A stretch of 64,000 nucleotides of DNA, from contig JAEOAD010000052.1 in assembly GCA_036365145.1 (NCBI GenBank), forward strand, positions 12,027,501 to 12,091,500. Direction: 5' to 3'. Numbering within the stretch: position 1 is the first letter of the stretch; every line of letters starts with the position of its first letter. This stretch comes from Orientallactaga sibirica. Lineage: Eukaryota; Chordata; Mammalia; Rodentia; Dipodidae. A program made the position numbers and the translations under genes. The notes beneath the pieces were generated by a model, which ran no database searches, was not told the DNA's origin, and saw only the letters and a list, made by a program, of their open reading frames with translations. This document shows, piece after piece, positions 11,388-22,489 of this stretch.

Positions 11388-11736
11388 TGTGATGGTCTGA
11401 TTCAGGTGTTTCCTATAAACTTAGGTGTTCTGATGGCTAGGTTCCCAGCTGATCGTGATTTGGGAATTAACGCCTCCTGGAAGCAGTATATAGTTGGAGT
11501 CAGGCTTATGGGTATTATAGCCAGTTTCCCCTTGCCAGTGTTTGGCACACTCTCCTGTTGCTATTGCACATCTGATGTTGATCAGGAGGTGATATCCACC
11601 CTCTGCTCATGCCATCGTTTCCCCCTGTCATCATGGAGCTTCCCCTTGAGTCTGCAAGCCAAAATAAACCCTTTTTTCCCTTCAAGCTGCTCTTGATTGG
11701 ACTTTTTCTGCCAGCAATGTGAACCTGACCGTAACA
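11388..11736 (+). repeat. Solo LTR, MaLR-like family A, with 5-bp TSD
   Basis: A 349-bp element begins TGTGATGG and ends GTAACA, flanked by a perfect 5-bp duplication ggtat (11383-11387 and 11737-11741). A polyadenylation signal AATAAA sits in 'gccaaaataaaccc' near the 3' part. TG...CA ends and a 5-bp TSD are typical of ERVL/MaLR LTRs. Two related copies occur at 16759 and 28446. No internal retroviral sequence is present. Confidence 0.8.
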
Positions 11737-11741
11737 GGTAT

Positions 11742-12124
11742 AGAAGGATTCTTACTGTACTGTGAATGTGCTCACTGTAAATTTTGACTAAATGCAAACA
11801 AGTTGATAGGTGTCAGAAGAGAAGGAGATGTCAATCACACAGGCCTCCAGGCCCCAAAATGAGCGAGTCCTGGGGGGAGTTGAAACTCGGGCTGGCTACG
11901 GAGGAACCACAGGGCCACTTGGCCAGAAGTCAGGGGTCACCAGAATGAAGCCATTCATAGACCTGTGATCAAGGTCACAGAAGGGACACTCAAGGACAAA
12001 TCCCCTGGGTCACTGGGTTTTAAATTTCTCCTACCTGAGTTCAGGGTCTGTCAGAATCTACAGCTGAGATTAGCCCACAGAAAGATACTCCAAGGTCCCT
12101 GGAAAGAAATCCAAGGAGTTATAA
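11742..12124. other. Unassigned intergenic sequence
   Basis: No repeat or gene recognised. Confidence 0.4.
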
Positions 12125-12135
12125 AAACATGAAGT

Positions 12136-12350
12136 TGGGCTGAAGAGATGGCTCAGAGGTTAAGGCATTTGCCTGCAAAGCCTAAAGACCCAGGTTCAAT
12201 TCCCCAGTACCCACAGAAAGCCAGATGCACAAAGTCGCACATGCATCTGGAGTTTGTTTATAGTGGCTACACGCCTGGAGCATCCATTTTCTCTCTCTCT
12301 CTCTCCATCTTTCCCTCTCATAAATAAATAATAAAATATTATTTAAAAGC
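12136..12350 (+). repeat. ID-headed SINE, type 1, with TSD
   Basis: Type 1 copy with its tail 'ataaataaataataaaat'. A perfect 11-bp TSD aaacatgaagt flanks it at 12125-12135 and 12351-12361. Confidence 0.92.
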
Positions 12351-12361
12351 AAACATGAAGT

Positions 12362-13305
12362 CAAAAAACCCTTTGCACGTAGCAGAGAAGGGGAGCTTGC
12401 AGGTCACAAGCTACTGGGGCCATTGACTGGAAAATGTGACCAGCTATCCCGGACTCTGAATACTCTGGCCGACGACGGCTGACCAACAGTGAATTAGTGA
12501 GCTTACAACATCTGGCACTGCACTCCCCTTATTCGGAGGCCACAGGCATGAAACAGTGAGGGAGGAGAGGAATTGAAGCCAAAGGCACTTCATGTGCCTA
12601 TTTCTGAGCCGAAAGTGAGGGCCTGAAAGAATCCGTGCAGGTGTCAGATGTTTGGATGGAGTGCGGAAAACCCATACCACAACCTCCTTTTCCATTCCAG
12701 AACGCTCAGGACACGCACTCAGCAGAAGAAGGGTGATTTGCTCCGGCGCAAGCGAAGCCAGGGGAAGAAAACACCAACACCCTTGTTAAGCGTCAACACT
12801 GAATTCCATCTGCAGGCAAACGCCTTCCTTAGCTGCTAAGCCATCTCTCCAGCCCAGCACTTGTTTTTGATTTTTGGTTTTTTTTTCCACCAGTGGTTGG
12901 ACCAGCTCTGTGCCACCCTCACCCGGCCAGTCACTGAGCAGTGCCATGCAGGCCTCCACAGGCTGCGTGGCATCATTGTGTCATTATGTCTTGCTGTTGC
13001 ACTAACAAGTCACCACGTGATCTTACCAGATTAAAATAACAGCAACGTCTCATCTTCGCGTTCCTCAGTCAGAAGTGTGTCTGGGTACTCTGCAGAGTGC
13101 ATGGCTTTCTGGAGGCCCTTGTGAGGGATCCAGTCTCTCATCCTCTCCACTCCACCCATGCTTCTTCCCATAGGTGCCTCCCATCTTCAGAATCAATGGT
13201 GGCCAATCATCGGTCCACCACAGTGCATCACTCTGCCTGTCTGCTCTGCCTCTGCTGCCCACTTGACCGACCCCATGTTCATTTCATTTTCAAGGCAGTA
13301 ATGAA
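12362..13305. other. Unassigned intergenic with a SINE stub
   Basis: Mostly unrecognised. A minus-strand head fragment of an ID-headed SINE ('ctgcaggcaaacgccttcct' to 'ctctccagccc') lies at about 12810-12856. Confidence 0.45.
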
Positions 13306-13646
13306 ATACCAGAGATGGGCAGATGCCATAAAGAGCCAGGGAGTGCTTGCTTGGCAAAAAGGAGGACCTGAGTTTGGTATGTAAAACTGCCAGGCATGGC
13401 AGCGTGCACCTATAGTCCCAGTGCTGGGGAGGTGGGGATGGAAGGATCGATTCCTGGAGCTCACGAGCCATAGTCTAGCCCGAGGGAAGAGCCCAGCCAG
13501 TGAGAGATCCTGTCTCAAGAAAAAGAAGGTTGGTGGCCTTCCCGAGAGTACCACTTGACGTGATCCTCTGGCCCCCACACTCGTGCGCATACATGAGCAT
13601 GCACACACACACGCATGTGCTCCACACGCAAGCACACACGCACACA
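13306..13646 (+). repeat. B4-like SINE
   Basis: ID-like first part ('agggagtgcttgcttgg'), B1-like second part ('ccaggcatggcagcgtgcac', 'gagagatcctgtctcaag') and a CA/TG-rich 3' end. Old and diverged. Confidence 0.65.
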
Positions 13647-14169
13647 ATGAGAAAGGAAGATTGGCTAGTTCGCAGTTCTGGAGATTCCATTGCGTGGTAT
13701 GAGTATCAGCTTAGCTCTAGTGGAGGTGTCCTGGCCTGGGACGGTGTGACAGGGACAAATAGATGAGGAAGGGATCCTGTCACCAGATAGGAAGTCTGAG
13801 GGTGATTCAGAGAACTGCCTCCGGTTTCTCTAGCAACTGGTTCTGGTGAGAACGCACTGCAGGATGCTGGCATTCCCTTCAGAACAGCTGCCCCAGGCCT
13901 CAGCTATACTGATGCCACACACACAGGAGTGCTGGAGGACATGCCGCACTCACGCGTCAGCAGAACCCTGTGACTACACTGGATTACTCTGCCTCCCCTA
14001 GGCTACAGTGTCATTGTCATAAAGGCGTCACTTAGTAGCCTACCTCCCATCTACAGCCTTACTTGAATAAAGTAGATTGGCATGTTTTGGGATAATGATA
14101 TAGACATATCCGGGGAAGCTCTACTCTGCTTAGGGGATAGAATATACTTTATTTAATTGTGTCTTGACT
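13647..14169. other. Unassigned intergenic sequence
   Basis: No repeat or gene recognised. Confidence 0.4.
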
Positions 14170-14181
14170 TGGTTTACAATT

Positions 14182-14371
14182 CAAAAGTTTATTTTTTTAT
14201 TTATCTGAGAGAGAGAGACAGAGACTGGGCCAGGGCCTCCAGCCACTGCAAACAAACTCCAGACATATGCACCACCTTGTGCATCTGGCTTACATGGGTC
14301 CTGGGGAATCGAACCTGGGTCCTTTGGCTTTGCAGGCAAGCACCTTAACAGCTAAGCCATCTCTCTAGCCC
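14182..14371 (-). repeat. ID-headed SINE, type 1, with TSD
   Basis: Minus-strand copy with a perfect 12-bp TSD tggtttacaatt at 14170-14181 and 14372-14383. Body and head intact. Confidence 0.93.
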
Positions 14372-14383
14372 TGGTTTACAATT

Positions 14384-15349
14384 TTAAGTGCTCTGAGATA
14401 TAGTATGAGGTCTTCATCTGAACTCTTGCCCCAGGCAGGGCTCTCAGATGTGAAGGGTGCTCTGGAGGGAGCTGTGTTTGCCCCAAAGCAATTGTTGTGG
14501 TAGTTGCTGGTGCAGTAGGAAAGGCCTCACTTGGGTCACAACTTCCTTTCTGGACAGTTCCTGAGCACGCCCACTCTGGGCGTGTAGAGAGCCCAGTTCT
14601 CTGAATCCAAGCCCTTTGCTTTCCTTCGGAAGCCATCCTCCCAGTTTGCTTTTCTTTTACTGTTACGTGGAAGGCCTGAGGCAAGGATGGAGCTTTCTAC
14701 TCAGTCCAGCCCCAGTAGGACAGACACATCAAAGGATGCTAACCTCCCTCCACCCAGCCCGGAAATCAGAGTGCAGCTTACATCATCCTGCAGCACATTG
14801 CTAAGCAACTGCGGAATCAACATCTGTTTCCATGGAGATGACACGTCATGGCTATGGACCAGGCATAGGGAGAAATAAATCAGCTGGGCTGTGCCAGGGA
14901 ATGCCAAACCCTTGTGGCCATGAAACAAAACATGGTCATCCGTGTGCAAGGTGGGTGAGAAAGACAGTGCGTGAGGAAGAGGGGAAGGAGCCTAGAATGG
15001 GGTTCGGGAGGAGGTGCCCGTCAGCATCAGACCAAATGCACATCATCTGGTCCAGCACTCTTGTGTCAGAGCAGTAGCTACGAGTCTCAGACTCCTGCCC
15101 GGTCTTGTGCAAAGATTTACCACAGAACTCAAGGACTCCCGTCCCGGGATGCCCCACTCAAATGGAAGGCACTAAGGAACCCTGGTCTGTCTCCTGTCAC
15201 TTATCACAGCGGCAGTTCAGGGTGCCCTCACTCCTTTTGGTCCATACCTGGCCTTAACCTGCCTTGCACAGCTCCATCCAGGGATGGTGGCTCCCACTCA
15301 CCGATGACAAGCCACAGTGTGTGAAGATGCTGGGAGGAATGGAAGGGAA
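14384..15349. other. Unassigned intergenic sequence
   Basis: No repeat or gene recognised. Frames of up to 117 codons (14971-15324) lack any family resemblance. Confidence 0.4.
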
Positions 15350-15485
15350 CTAGCTTTCCTGAGCATTCGTCACATGCCAATCTCTGTGCTATGTGTTTGT
15401 TATACACCATCTGCCTTAAGCTTCAGATTCTGCCTGGGAACAAGAGTTTCTCACCCTTCGGGCAAGGAACTGAGGCTCAGGGAAA
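15350..15485 (+). repeat. MIR SINE remnant
   Basis: The mammal-wide MIR core is visible as 'tgagcattcgtcacatgcca', 'tctgtgctatg' and 'aaggaactgaggctcaggga'. It is interrupted or ended by the type 2 SINE insertion at 15497. Confidence 0.65.
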
Positions 15486-15496
15486 AGAAGGGGCTT

Positions 15497-15748
15497 TTTT
15501 TTTTTGTTTTGAGAGAGACAGAAAGGGAGAGGAAGACAGATAGAGATGGGTGCGCCAGCAGTATCTCAGCTGCTGGGAATGAAATCCAGATGTGCGCCCC
15601 CTTGTGGTCAAGTGCGGCATTGCGCCCTGGCGTCACTTTGCATCTGGCTAAACGTGGGACCTGGAGATTGGAACCACTGGAGATTGGAACCAGCGTTCTT
15701 AGGCTTAGGAGGCAGGGGCCTTAACCGCTAAGCCATCTCTCCAGCCCG
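15497..15748 (-). repeat. ID-headed SINE, type 2
   Basis: Minus-strand type 2 copy with the doubled 'ggagattggaacca' segment and GCGCCCCCTTGTGG (15594-15607), the complement of the CTCF-like core. TSD-like flanks agaaggggctttt and gagaaagggctttt lie on the two sides. Confidence 0.92.
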
Positions 15749-15769
15749 AGAAAGGGCTTTTGAAAACTA

Positions 15770-15994
15770 TATTTTATTTATTTATTTGAGAGAAGAAGAG
15801 AGGAAACGGCAGAGAGAGACAGAGTGTGTGTGTGTGTGTGTGTGTGAATGCACTAAGGCCTCCAGCTACTGCAAACAAACTCTAGACACATGTGCCACCT
15901 TGTGCCTCTGGCTTTATGTTGGTACTGGGGACTCAAACCTGGGTCCTTAGGTTTCCCAACCAAGCACCTTAACCATTAGCCACCTCTCCAGCTT
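15770..15994 (-). repeat. ID-headed SINE, type 1, with internal (GT)n
   Basis: Diverged minus-strand copy whose GA tract has expanded into (GT)n at about 15822-15847. It lies 21 bp from the type 2 copy in the same orientation. Confidence 0.85.
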
Positions 15995-16039
15995 TACAAG
16001 GTTTTATTTTTCTTCTGAGTTTGTTCTTTATTATTGTTT

Positions 16040-16175
16040 TAGACAGGGTCTCCTTCTAAACTAGACTGACCTAGAACTCACTCTGTAGCCCAAACTGGCC
16101 TCAAACTCAATGCAATCCTCCCTCCTTAGCCTCATGATTGCTGAAATGAAGGCATGAGCCATTATACCTGGCTGA
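16040..16175 (-). repeat. B1-like SINE, old
   Basis: Reverse B1: 'gacagggtctccttctaaac', 'ctgtagcccaaactggcctc' and 'gagccattatacctggctg'. Strongly diverged. Confidence 0.7.
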
Positions 16176-16222
16176 AGTTTTTTTTTTTTTCTTTCAGTGC
16201 TGTGATAAGAATAGGAAATACT

Positions 16223-16300
16223 AGAGCTGGCAATATAGCTCAGTGGTAAGTGTGCTTGCCTAGCTTGGGTTCAATCCCTAGTACTGCCCCGCCTCAAAAA
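16223..16300 (+). repeat. ID element
   Basis: Short tRNA-derived ID-like unit: 'gctggcaatatagctcagtg' (A-box region), 'gggttcaatccctagtac' (B-box region) and an A-rich end. A retroposon, not a tRNA gene: there is no anticodon-arm pairing or acceptor stem to support one. Confidence 0.65.
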
Positions 16301-16758
16301 GTAAGTTCTTAGCGATCATTTGCTAAGTAATCAGCTTTGTTTAATGCTCTTTAAAGTGTTGATTTCTTTACTGCTCACATGGACCTGTAATGAAGTTTCT
16401 GGAATGTATCATTTCTACGTGACTACGCATCTATCTGTGTGCTGGCGCCATGCTTCTGCCCTTTCTGTGCCTTTCTTTATATGTCTTGGTATCTGCTCAG
16501 AACTTCATCCATTCCTCATCCACACACCTGGCCAGTCTTTTTTCATCCAATTAGATTCTATTGTTGGTTTTCAGATTCCATGAAAAAAAATGAGATTTTT
16601 TAAAATTAGGATTTCATAGAAAATGCAGACTAATTAGGAGACCTTACCATCTTAGGATATTGAATTCCGCTCCAATGACAGCTCTGCATTTCTTTTTTGG
16701 TGCCTTGTTTTGTCTATGATGTATATGTATTTGTATATATCTGTGTATATGCTCACAC

Positions 16759-17093
16759 TATGGTGGTTCTGCTCAGGTCCCCTATAAACTTATGTGCTCT
16801 GAACGCTTAGGCCCCCAGCTAATGACAATTTGGGAATTGAACTGTTGGGAGTGGGCTTATGGGTATTATGACCAGCTTCCTCTTGCTAGCATTTGGCACA
16901 CTCTCCTGCAGTTATTGTCCAAATGATGTTGGCCAGGAGGTGATGTCCAACCTCTGCTCATGCCATCGTTTTCCCTTGCCGTCACGGAGCTTCCCCTAGA
17001 GTCTGGAAGCCAAAATAAACCTTTTTTCCTCCACATCTGCTCTTGGTCAGGTGATTTCTTTTTTCTTTCTTTCTTTTTTAATATATTGATTTA

Positions 17094-17133
<40 letters not shown>

Positions 17134-17322
17134 GGTGCATCAGGTCCTCCAGCCACTGCAAACAAACTCCAGATGCATGCGCCCCTTGTGCACCTGGCTT
17201 ACGTGGGTCCTGGAGAATCAAACCGGAATCCTTTGGCTTTGCAGGCAAGTGCCTTAACTGCTAAGCCATCTCTCCAGCCCAGTTGGGTAATTTCTACCAT
17301 CAATGCAAACCTGACTGCAACA
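16759..17322 (+). repeat. Solo LTR, family A, split by a SINE
   Basis: Same LTR family as 11388-11736: 'tgctcaggtcccctataaac', 'gggcttatgggtattatgac', 'aagccaaaataaacc' and the end 'ctgactgcaaca'. A type 1 SINE (17060-17279) is inserted near the 3' end. Target duplication around the LTR is not clear. Confidence 0.75.
17060..17279 (-). repeat. ID-headed SINE, type 1, inside an LTR
   Basis: Minus-strand copy with a long (GA)n at 17097-17130. It is flanked by ggtgatttct (left) and ggtaatttct (right), a TSD with one change. It postdates the LTR it interrupts. Confidence 0.88.
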
Positions 17323-17329
17323 GCACCCA

Positions 17330-17680
17330 TGGATGTGTATGCACATGTGGGCATCCGAGTGTGAAGGGGCCCTGGGGATTGAACTTGGGTCCTCATGGTT
17401 ACAGAGCAAGTACTTTGCTGACTGAGGTATCTCCTAATCTCAATTATTTTTTGTAGTACTGGGGATCAAACCCAGGGCCTGTGCAAGCCAGGCCCTCACT
17501 GGGACACTGAGCTGTAGCCACAGCCCACCGACAACTGTTCTCTTCTGTTTCAAGACAAGTCTCATGCAGGCTGGTCCCAGGCTGATTATATAGCCAAGGA
17601 TGAACATGAACTCCAAATCCTCTTGCATCCACCTCCCAATTATTGCGTTTACAGCTTTGTGCCACTACACCTGGCCCATC
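17330..17680 (-). repeat. B4-like / ID-B1 SINE pieces
   Basis: Two minus-strand segments: 'ctggggattgaacttgggtc' (about 17370-17440), then 'tactggggatcaaacccagg' followed by a B1 complement ending 'tgtgccactacacctggc'. They read as ID plus B1 fusions in reverse, much diverged. Confidence 0.6.
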
Positions 17681-17751
17681 AATCGCCATACTCATTTGTG
17701 TCTTCTATAATATTTGTTAAATTTATGGACAGGTTAAAAAATATATTTTTT

Positions 17752-18010
17752 ATTGACTGGGGAGATGGTTCGGGTGGTAAAGTATCTGCCACACAAGCCC
17801 GAGGAGCTGAGTTCAAATCCCAGCATGTATGTACAAGTCAGGGTGGTGGCAAGTGTCTATGATCTCAGCCCCGGGGTGGCAGGGGCAGCATTCCTGAGCT
17901 TGCTGGCTAGCTAGTCTAGCTGAATCACTGAGCTCTGGGTTAACTGAAGAGACTGTCTTAATAGATAATGTTAAGAGGGACTGAGGAAGCATCTGACATT
18001 GACCTCTGGC

Positions 18011-18060
<50 letters not shown>
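17752..18060 (+). repeat. B4-like SINE ending in (CA)n
   Basis: Head 'gactggggagatggttcggg', middle 'gagctgagttcaaatcccag', B1-like part, then 'tgacattgacctctggctta' and a pure (AC)n microsatellite at 18014-18059. Confidence 0.8.
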
Positions 18061-18063
<3 letters not shown>

Positions 18064-18103
18064 CACAGATCACACATATATACACAATGCAGAAAACACT
18101 TCC

Positions 18104-18255
18104 CGTGTCAGTGGTGTGGTGGTACATGCCTGTATTCCCAGCATTCAGATAAGCCTGCAGCAGGAAGATTGGCAAGAGTTTCAGACCAGCCTGAGCTACA
18201 TAATGCCCACCATGTCAGTCAGGGCTAGACTCTATCTCAAAAAAAAAAAAAAAAT
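18104..18255 (+). repeat. B1-like SINE
   Basis: 'gtggtgtggtggtacatgcc', 'accagcctgagctacataat', 'agactctatctc' and a poly-A run of 16. Confidence 0.8.
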
Positions 18256-18954
18256 CCTACTTTGTATGTGGTTTGTAAGAGGGAATAGCTCACCATCTGG
18301 CATATGTCTGTAACTCTCTTCCACAGTGTGAGGTGGGTGCTGGAGACAGTGGACGGCTGGGTATTCCTGGTGTCCAAGTATGGCTGTGGGATACGTGGTC
18401 CCAGTGGGTGTGATCAGAGGAGCGAATGTGGCCTTCCCAGGCCTCTGCCTGTCCTCCAGCTGGATGCCGAGGACTCCAGGGAGCCAGGGGAAGGTGGAGC
18501 CACAATGTGGAAGGCGGTGAGCCTGTGGGTCACCACCCATCTGAGCCCTTTGAACTAGTCCATGAACAAGAAATGAACTTGACTGCATTAGATGGCTGTC
18601 TAAGGGTTGGTATAGCAACCAGCTTTACCCAAGTAATACACCACTTGGGTAAGAAGGTTCTAGCTCTTTCTACAAACCATCTCTTTGACTCACTGCTATT
18701 GGTGAATAAAACAATATGCAACTATCTCATGTACTTCTGTGGTTTTTATATTAAGAAGACGCTCTGAAAATGTCGAGTAACTGCTCAGGTTTGATCACAG
18801 AGTCATGTTATTCATAAAAATGAGACCTTTGTTCCTTCCTGCCCACTCGTCATCCTGCTATTTGTTTTTCTTGTCCTGAGTCCTGGCCAGGACCTGCTGT
18901 TCTCATCCCACCTCCAGTTACAACAGGAATTGTCTTGTGTTTCTTCATTAAATC
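18256..18954. other. Unassigned intergenic sequence
   Basis: No repeat or gene recognised. Overlapping frames (18232-18618 minus, 18426-18767 plus) have no family resemblance. Confidence 0.4.
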
Positions 18955-19766
18955 TGAAGTTGGCTACGGTCAGGCATCAATATCATTTGTTAGTTTAAGG
19001 AAGTTTCTTTCTACTTCTAGGTAGCCAATAATTTTTATTAGGAATGAATGGATATTGAATCATAGCAAGTGCTTTTCTGCACCTATTGAAATAACATTCC
19101 TTTTCCTCTGCTCATGCAGTGAATCACATTAATGCTCAAATATTAACAGATCTTTACAATCCTGGGCCAGACTCAATTGCAAGATGTTTCTTTTACTCAT
19201 GAATAGATTTCTCTAATCTTTTGTTGAAGATTTTCGCACTTGTGTTCAGAAATGGTACCTGACTGTAATTCTCTGTTCTCCCTTTTTCCTTCCCTCTTCT
19301 GATGCAAGCTTTGGTTACTTTGTTAAAGGAATTAAAGAGTCCACACATCTGCTAATCAGGTGTAAGACAAATCACATTTAATGACACTTTCACATGACTG
19401 TTTTTATGAAAAGGTATATCTATCTGGCCCTGGAATTTTGGGTGAGGGAAAATGGGGTATGACTAACTTATTAAGCCACTGGATGCGTTTTTTTCTTATT
19501 TTATTAGGCAATTAATTTGCATACATGTATATTCAGGTTTAATATTTCTCCTTGAACAATGTTTTATTTTTATTTTTTCTGTGTTATTGTCTATTTTGTC
19601 TGAAAGTCTGAATTTATTACATCAAGTTGTCTGTAATTCTCTTTTCTTAAAGTTTACATTTTTGTTTTTCTTGTAATATCACTTTTTACTTGCTAAGTCT
19701 TATTAGAGACTTCCCTGTTTTATTCATCTATTCAGGGAAATAGACATGGGCTTGATTTATTTTCTT

Positions 19767-19958
19767 TTCTTTCTTCCTTTCTTCCTTTCTTTCTTTCTTT
19801 TTTTTTTTTCTTTTTGGTTTTGCAAGGTAGGGTCTCACTCTGGTCCAGGCTGACCTGGAATTAACTATGTAGTCTCAGGGTAGCCTCAAAATCATGGCGA
19901 TCCTCCTACCTCTGCCTCCCGAGTGCTGGGATTAAAGGCGTGCGCCACCATGCCCGGC
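19767..19958 (-). repeat. B1-like SINE with TSD
   Basis: Intact reverse B1 with a T-rich tail. A perfect 11-bp TSD tttattttctt lies at 19756-19766 and 19959-19969. Inserted in the L1 remnant. Confidence 0.93.
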
Positions 19959-20067
19959 TTTATTTTCTTCTAATGTATATTTTTGTTTTAATGTGTTAAT
20001 TGCTGTTGTCAATGTTATTGCTCCTTTCCCTCTCCTCTGTTTGTATTTATCTATTCTCCTTATTCTT

Positions 20068-20275
20068 TTTTTAATTAATTAATTTTGGTAGAGAGAGAAA
20101 GAGGTAGAGAGAGAGAGAGAATGGGCCTGATGCGGCCTCCAGCCACTGCAAACGAACTCCAGACACGTGCACCACTGTGTGCGTCTGGCTTACATGGGTC
20201 CTGGAAAATCGAATCTGAGTCCTTTGGCTTTGTTGGCAAGCTCCTTAACTGCTAAGCCCTTTCTTCAGCCATCTC
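20068..20275 (-). repeat. ID-headed SINE, type 1, with 17-bp TSD
   Basis: Perfect TSD ctattctccttattctt at 20051-20067 and 20276-20292. Body and head are intact. Confidence 0.94.
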
Positions 20276-20524
20276 CTATTCTCCTTATTCTTAACTTGAT
20301 ATTATTAGTTCATTAATTTTCAGCCTCCCTAATTTTCTAACACAAATATTAAATTTCCTTCTGATTTTCACCTAGCTGTATTCCATATTTTCTGTATATT
20401 TTCACAGTGAGCAAAACACATGATATACTCATGTAAAAAAGATCCGAATGAAACCCATGATTTTATACACTAATTAAAGATTTTTTTACTATAGTTGCAT
20501 TATAAAAAATTTCTAATTTCTAAA

Positions 20525-20600
20525 CTGGGGATGTGCAGTGACAAGAGTACTTGCCTAGAATATGAAAAGGCCTGGGTTTGATCCTAAGCAGTGTAAAAAT
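20525..20600 (+). repeat. ID element fragment
   Basis: 'gatgtgcagtgacaagagta' and 'gggtttgatcctaagcagtg' match the ID head pattern, followed by an A-rich end. Confidence 0.5.
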
Positions 20601-20620
20601 AATAAAATAAATTCATGATT

Positions 20621-20803
20621 TCAAAATATTATTTATTTTTTTTGTAAAGAGACAGAGAGAGAGAGAGAGAGAGAGAAAGGGGCGTGCCAGGGCCTCCTGC
20701 CACTGCAAATGAACTCCAGATGCGTGCATCACTCTGTAATCTGGCTTTATGTGGGTATCAGTGAATTTGCAAGCACCTAAACCTCTAGGCCATCTTTCTA
20801 GCC
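20621..20803 (-). repeat. ID-headed SINE, type 1, internally deleted
   Basis: Minus copy missing part of the head ('gggtatcagtgaatttgcaa' joins over the B-box region). TSDs aaattcatgatt (20609-20620) and aaatttatgatt (20804-20815) differ by one base. Confidence 0.88.
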
Positions 20804-20912
20804 AAATTTATGATTTTTATTCTCTCTTTTACCCATGGCTAGTTAGGTAGGTGTGTGTGGGTTAGTTTTAGATACAAGAGGGTATTTATGTTATTTTTTA
20901 TCACTGATTTCT

Positions 20913-21166
20913 TTTTTAAAATAACTTTTTAGTATTTTTATTTATTTATTTATTTATTTGAGAGCATGAAAGAGCAGAGAGAGAGAGAGATTGAGGGAGA
21001 GAGGGAGGGAGATAATGGGTGCACCAGGGCTTCCAGACACTGTAAACAAACTCCAGATGCATGCACCACCTTGTACACCTGGCTTACATGGGTTCTGGGA
21101 AATCAAACCAACGTCTTTTGGCTTTGCAGGCAAGCGCCTTAACTGCTAAGCCATCTCTCCAGCACC
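20913..21166 (-). repeat. ID-headed SINE, type 1, with 16-bp TSD
   Basis: Perfect TSD tttatcactgatttct at 20897-20912 and 21167-21182. The GA tract is long and contains GGGA interruptions. Confidence 0.94.
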
Positions 21167-21247
21167 TTTATCACTGATTTCTAACTTAATTATGTCTTTT
21201 TCAGAAAAATATTGCTGCATGATATTGATATTTTTAAAAAAGTGCTT

Positions 21248-21389
21248 AAGTTGGGCATGGTGGCACATGCCTTTAATCCCAGCACTTAACAGGGTGAAGT
21301 AGGAGGATCGCTATGAGTTTGAGACCAGCCTGGGACTATAGAGTGAGTTCCAGGTCAGCCTGGACTAGAGTGAAACCCTACATTAAAAA
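21248..21389 (+). repeat. B1-like SINE
   Basis: 'agttgggcatggtggcacat', 'gagaccagcctgggactata' and 'gtgaaaccctacatt'. Immediately followed by a type 1 SINE. Confidence 0.85.
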
Positions 21390-21390
21390 G

Positions 21391-21609
21391 GGGGCTGGAG
21401 AGATGGCTTAGCGGTTAAGGTGCATGCCTTTGAAGCCTAAGGACCCCAGTTAGATTCTCCAGGTCCCATGTTAGCCAGATGCACATGGTGGCACATGCGT
21501 CTGGAATTCGTTTGCAGTGGCTACAGGCCCTGGCATGCCCATTCTCACTCACTGTCTCTCTCTCTCTCTGTCCATCTCTAATAAATAAATAAAAATAAAA
21601 TCTTAACAA
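21391..21609 (+). repeat. ID-headed SINE, type 1
   Basis: Full plus-strand copy directly after the B1, ending in 'taaataaataaaaataaaat'. The head-to-tail B1 plus ID-headed pair may be one insertion in the B1 A-tail. Confidence 0.9.
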
Positions 21610-21930
21610 AGAAGAGGTTAAGACATCTTGCTTACTCTTAGTTAATTTCTATATATGTTCCATGTAGATAACTGAGTGGATGGATGAGACAGACAACATC
21701 TAGGTGGACTGTGCTATGGAGCTGGTGTATCTTGTTCTAAGTGTATTCGGGATCAGCATGTATTCTCTAACTGGTAAGCGCCCAATTCTTCATGCATTTA
21801 TTTAAATCGAATGCGCTACTGTGATGCAAACATCCCCTATATTTTTTCAGGTTGTTTAGGATCTAAAGTCTTAAGATGCATGAAATATGCTAATGTAACG
21901 TGCTGTCTTTGTGGGTTTGACAAATGCTCT

Positions 21931-22104
21931 ATTTTTTTTTTTTTTTTTTTTTTTGGTTTTGGTTTTTAGAGGTAGGGTCTCATTCTAGCCCAAGCTGACC
22001 TGAAATTAACTATGTAGTCTCAGGGTGGCCTCAAACTCACGGCGATCCTCTTACCTCTGCCTCCCAAGTGCTGGGATTAAAGGCATGCGCCACCACGCCC
22101 AGCA
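21931..22104 (-). repeat. B1-like SINE, first of a tandem pair
   Basis: Reverse B1 with a T run of more than 20. TSD acaaatgctct (21920-21930) and acaaatcctct (22105-22115), one mismatch. Confidence 0.92.
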
Positions 22105-22118
22105 ACAAATCCTCTTTT

Positions 22119-22280
22119 TTTTTTTTTTTTTTTTTGGTTTTTCAAGGTAGGGTTTCACTTTGGTCCAGGCTGACCTGGAATTCACTATGTAGTCTCAGGG
22201 TGGCCTCGAACTCACAGTGATCCTCCTACCTCTCCCTCCCAAGTGCTGGGATTCAAGGCATGCGCCACCACGCCCAGCTT
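22119..22280 (-). repeat. B1-like SINE, second of a tandem pair
   Basis: Reverse B1 inserted in the right TSD of the first copy. Perfect TSD aaatcctctttt at 22107-22118 and 22281-22292. Confidence 0.93.
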
Positions 22281-22404
22281 AAATCCTCTTTTATGTGCTC
22301 TTACAGTGTGCCTTTTTTTCTAAACTACCATAGCTATATAAGATTTCTGTTTGTCAATATTAATATTTTTTTCATTTGATAACTTTTTAGAATTCTTGTT
22401 TTTT

Positions 22405-22442
22405 TTTAAACTTTTTATTTTTTATTATTTTTTTGGAGAGAG

Positions 22443-22489
<47 letters not shown>

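Noticed and set aside
11388..11736. Calling the LTRs parts of a complete endogenous retrovirus
   Set aside because: No gag, pol or env similarity is found between or beside them. They fit solo LTRs.
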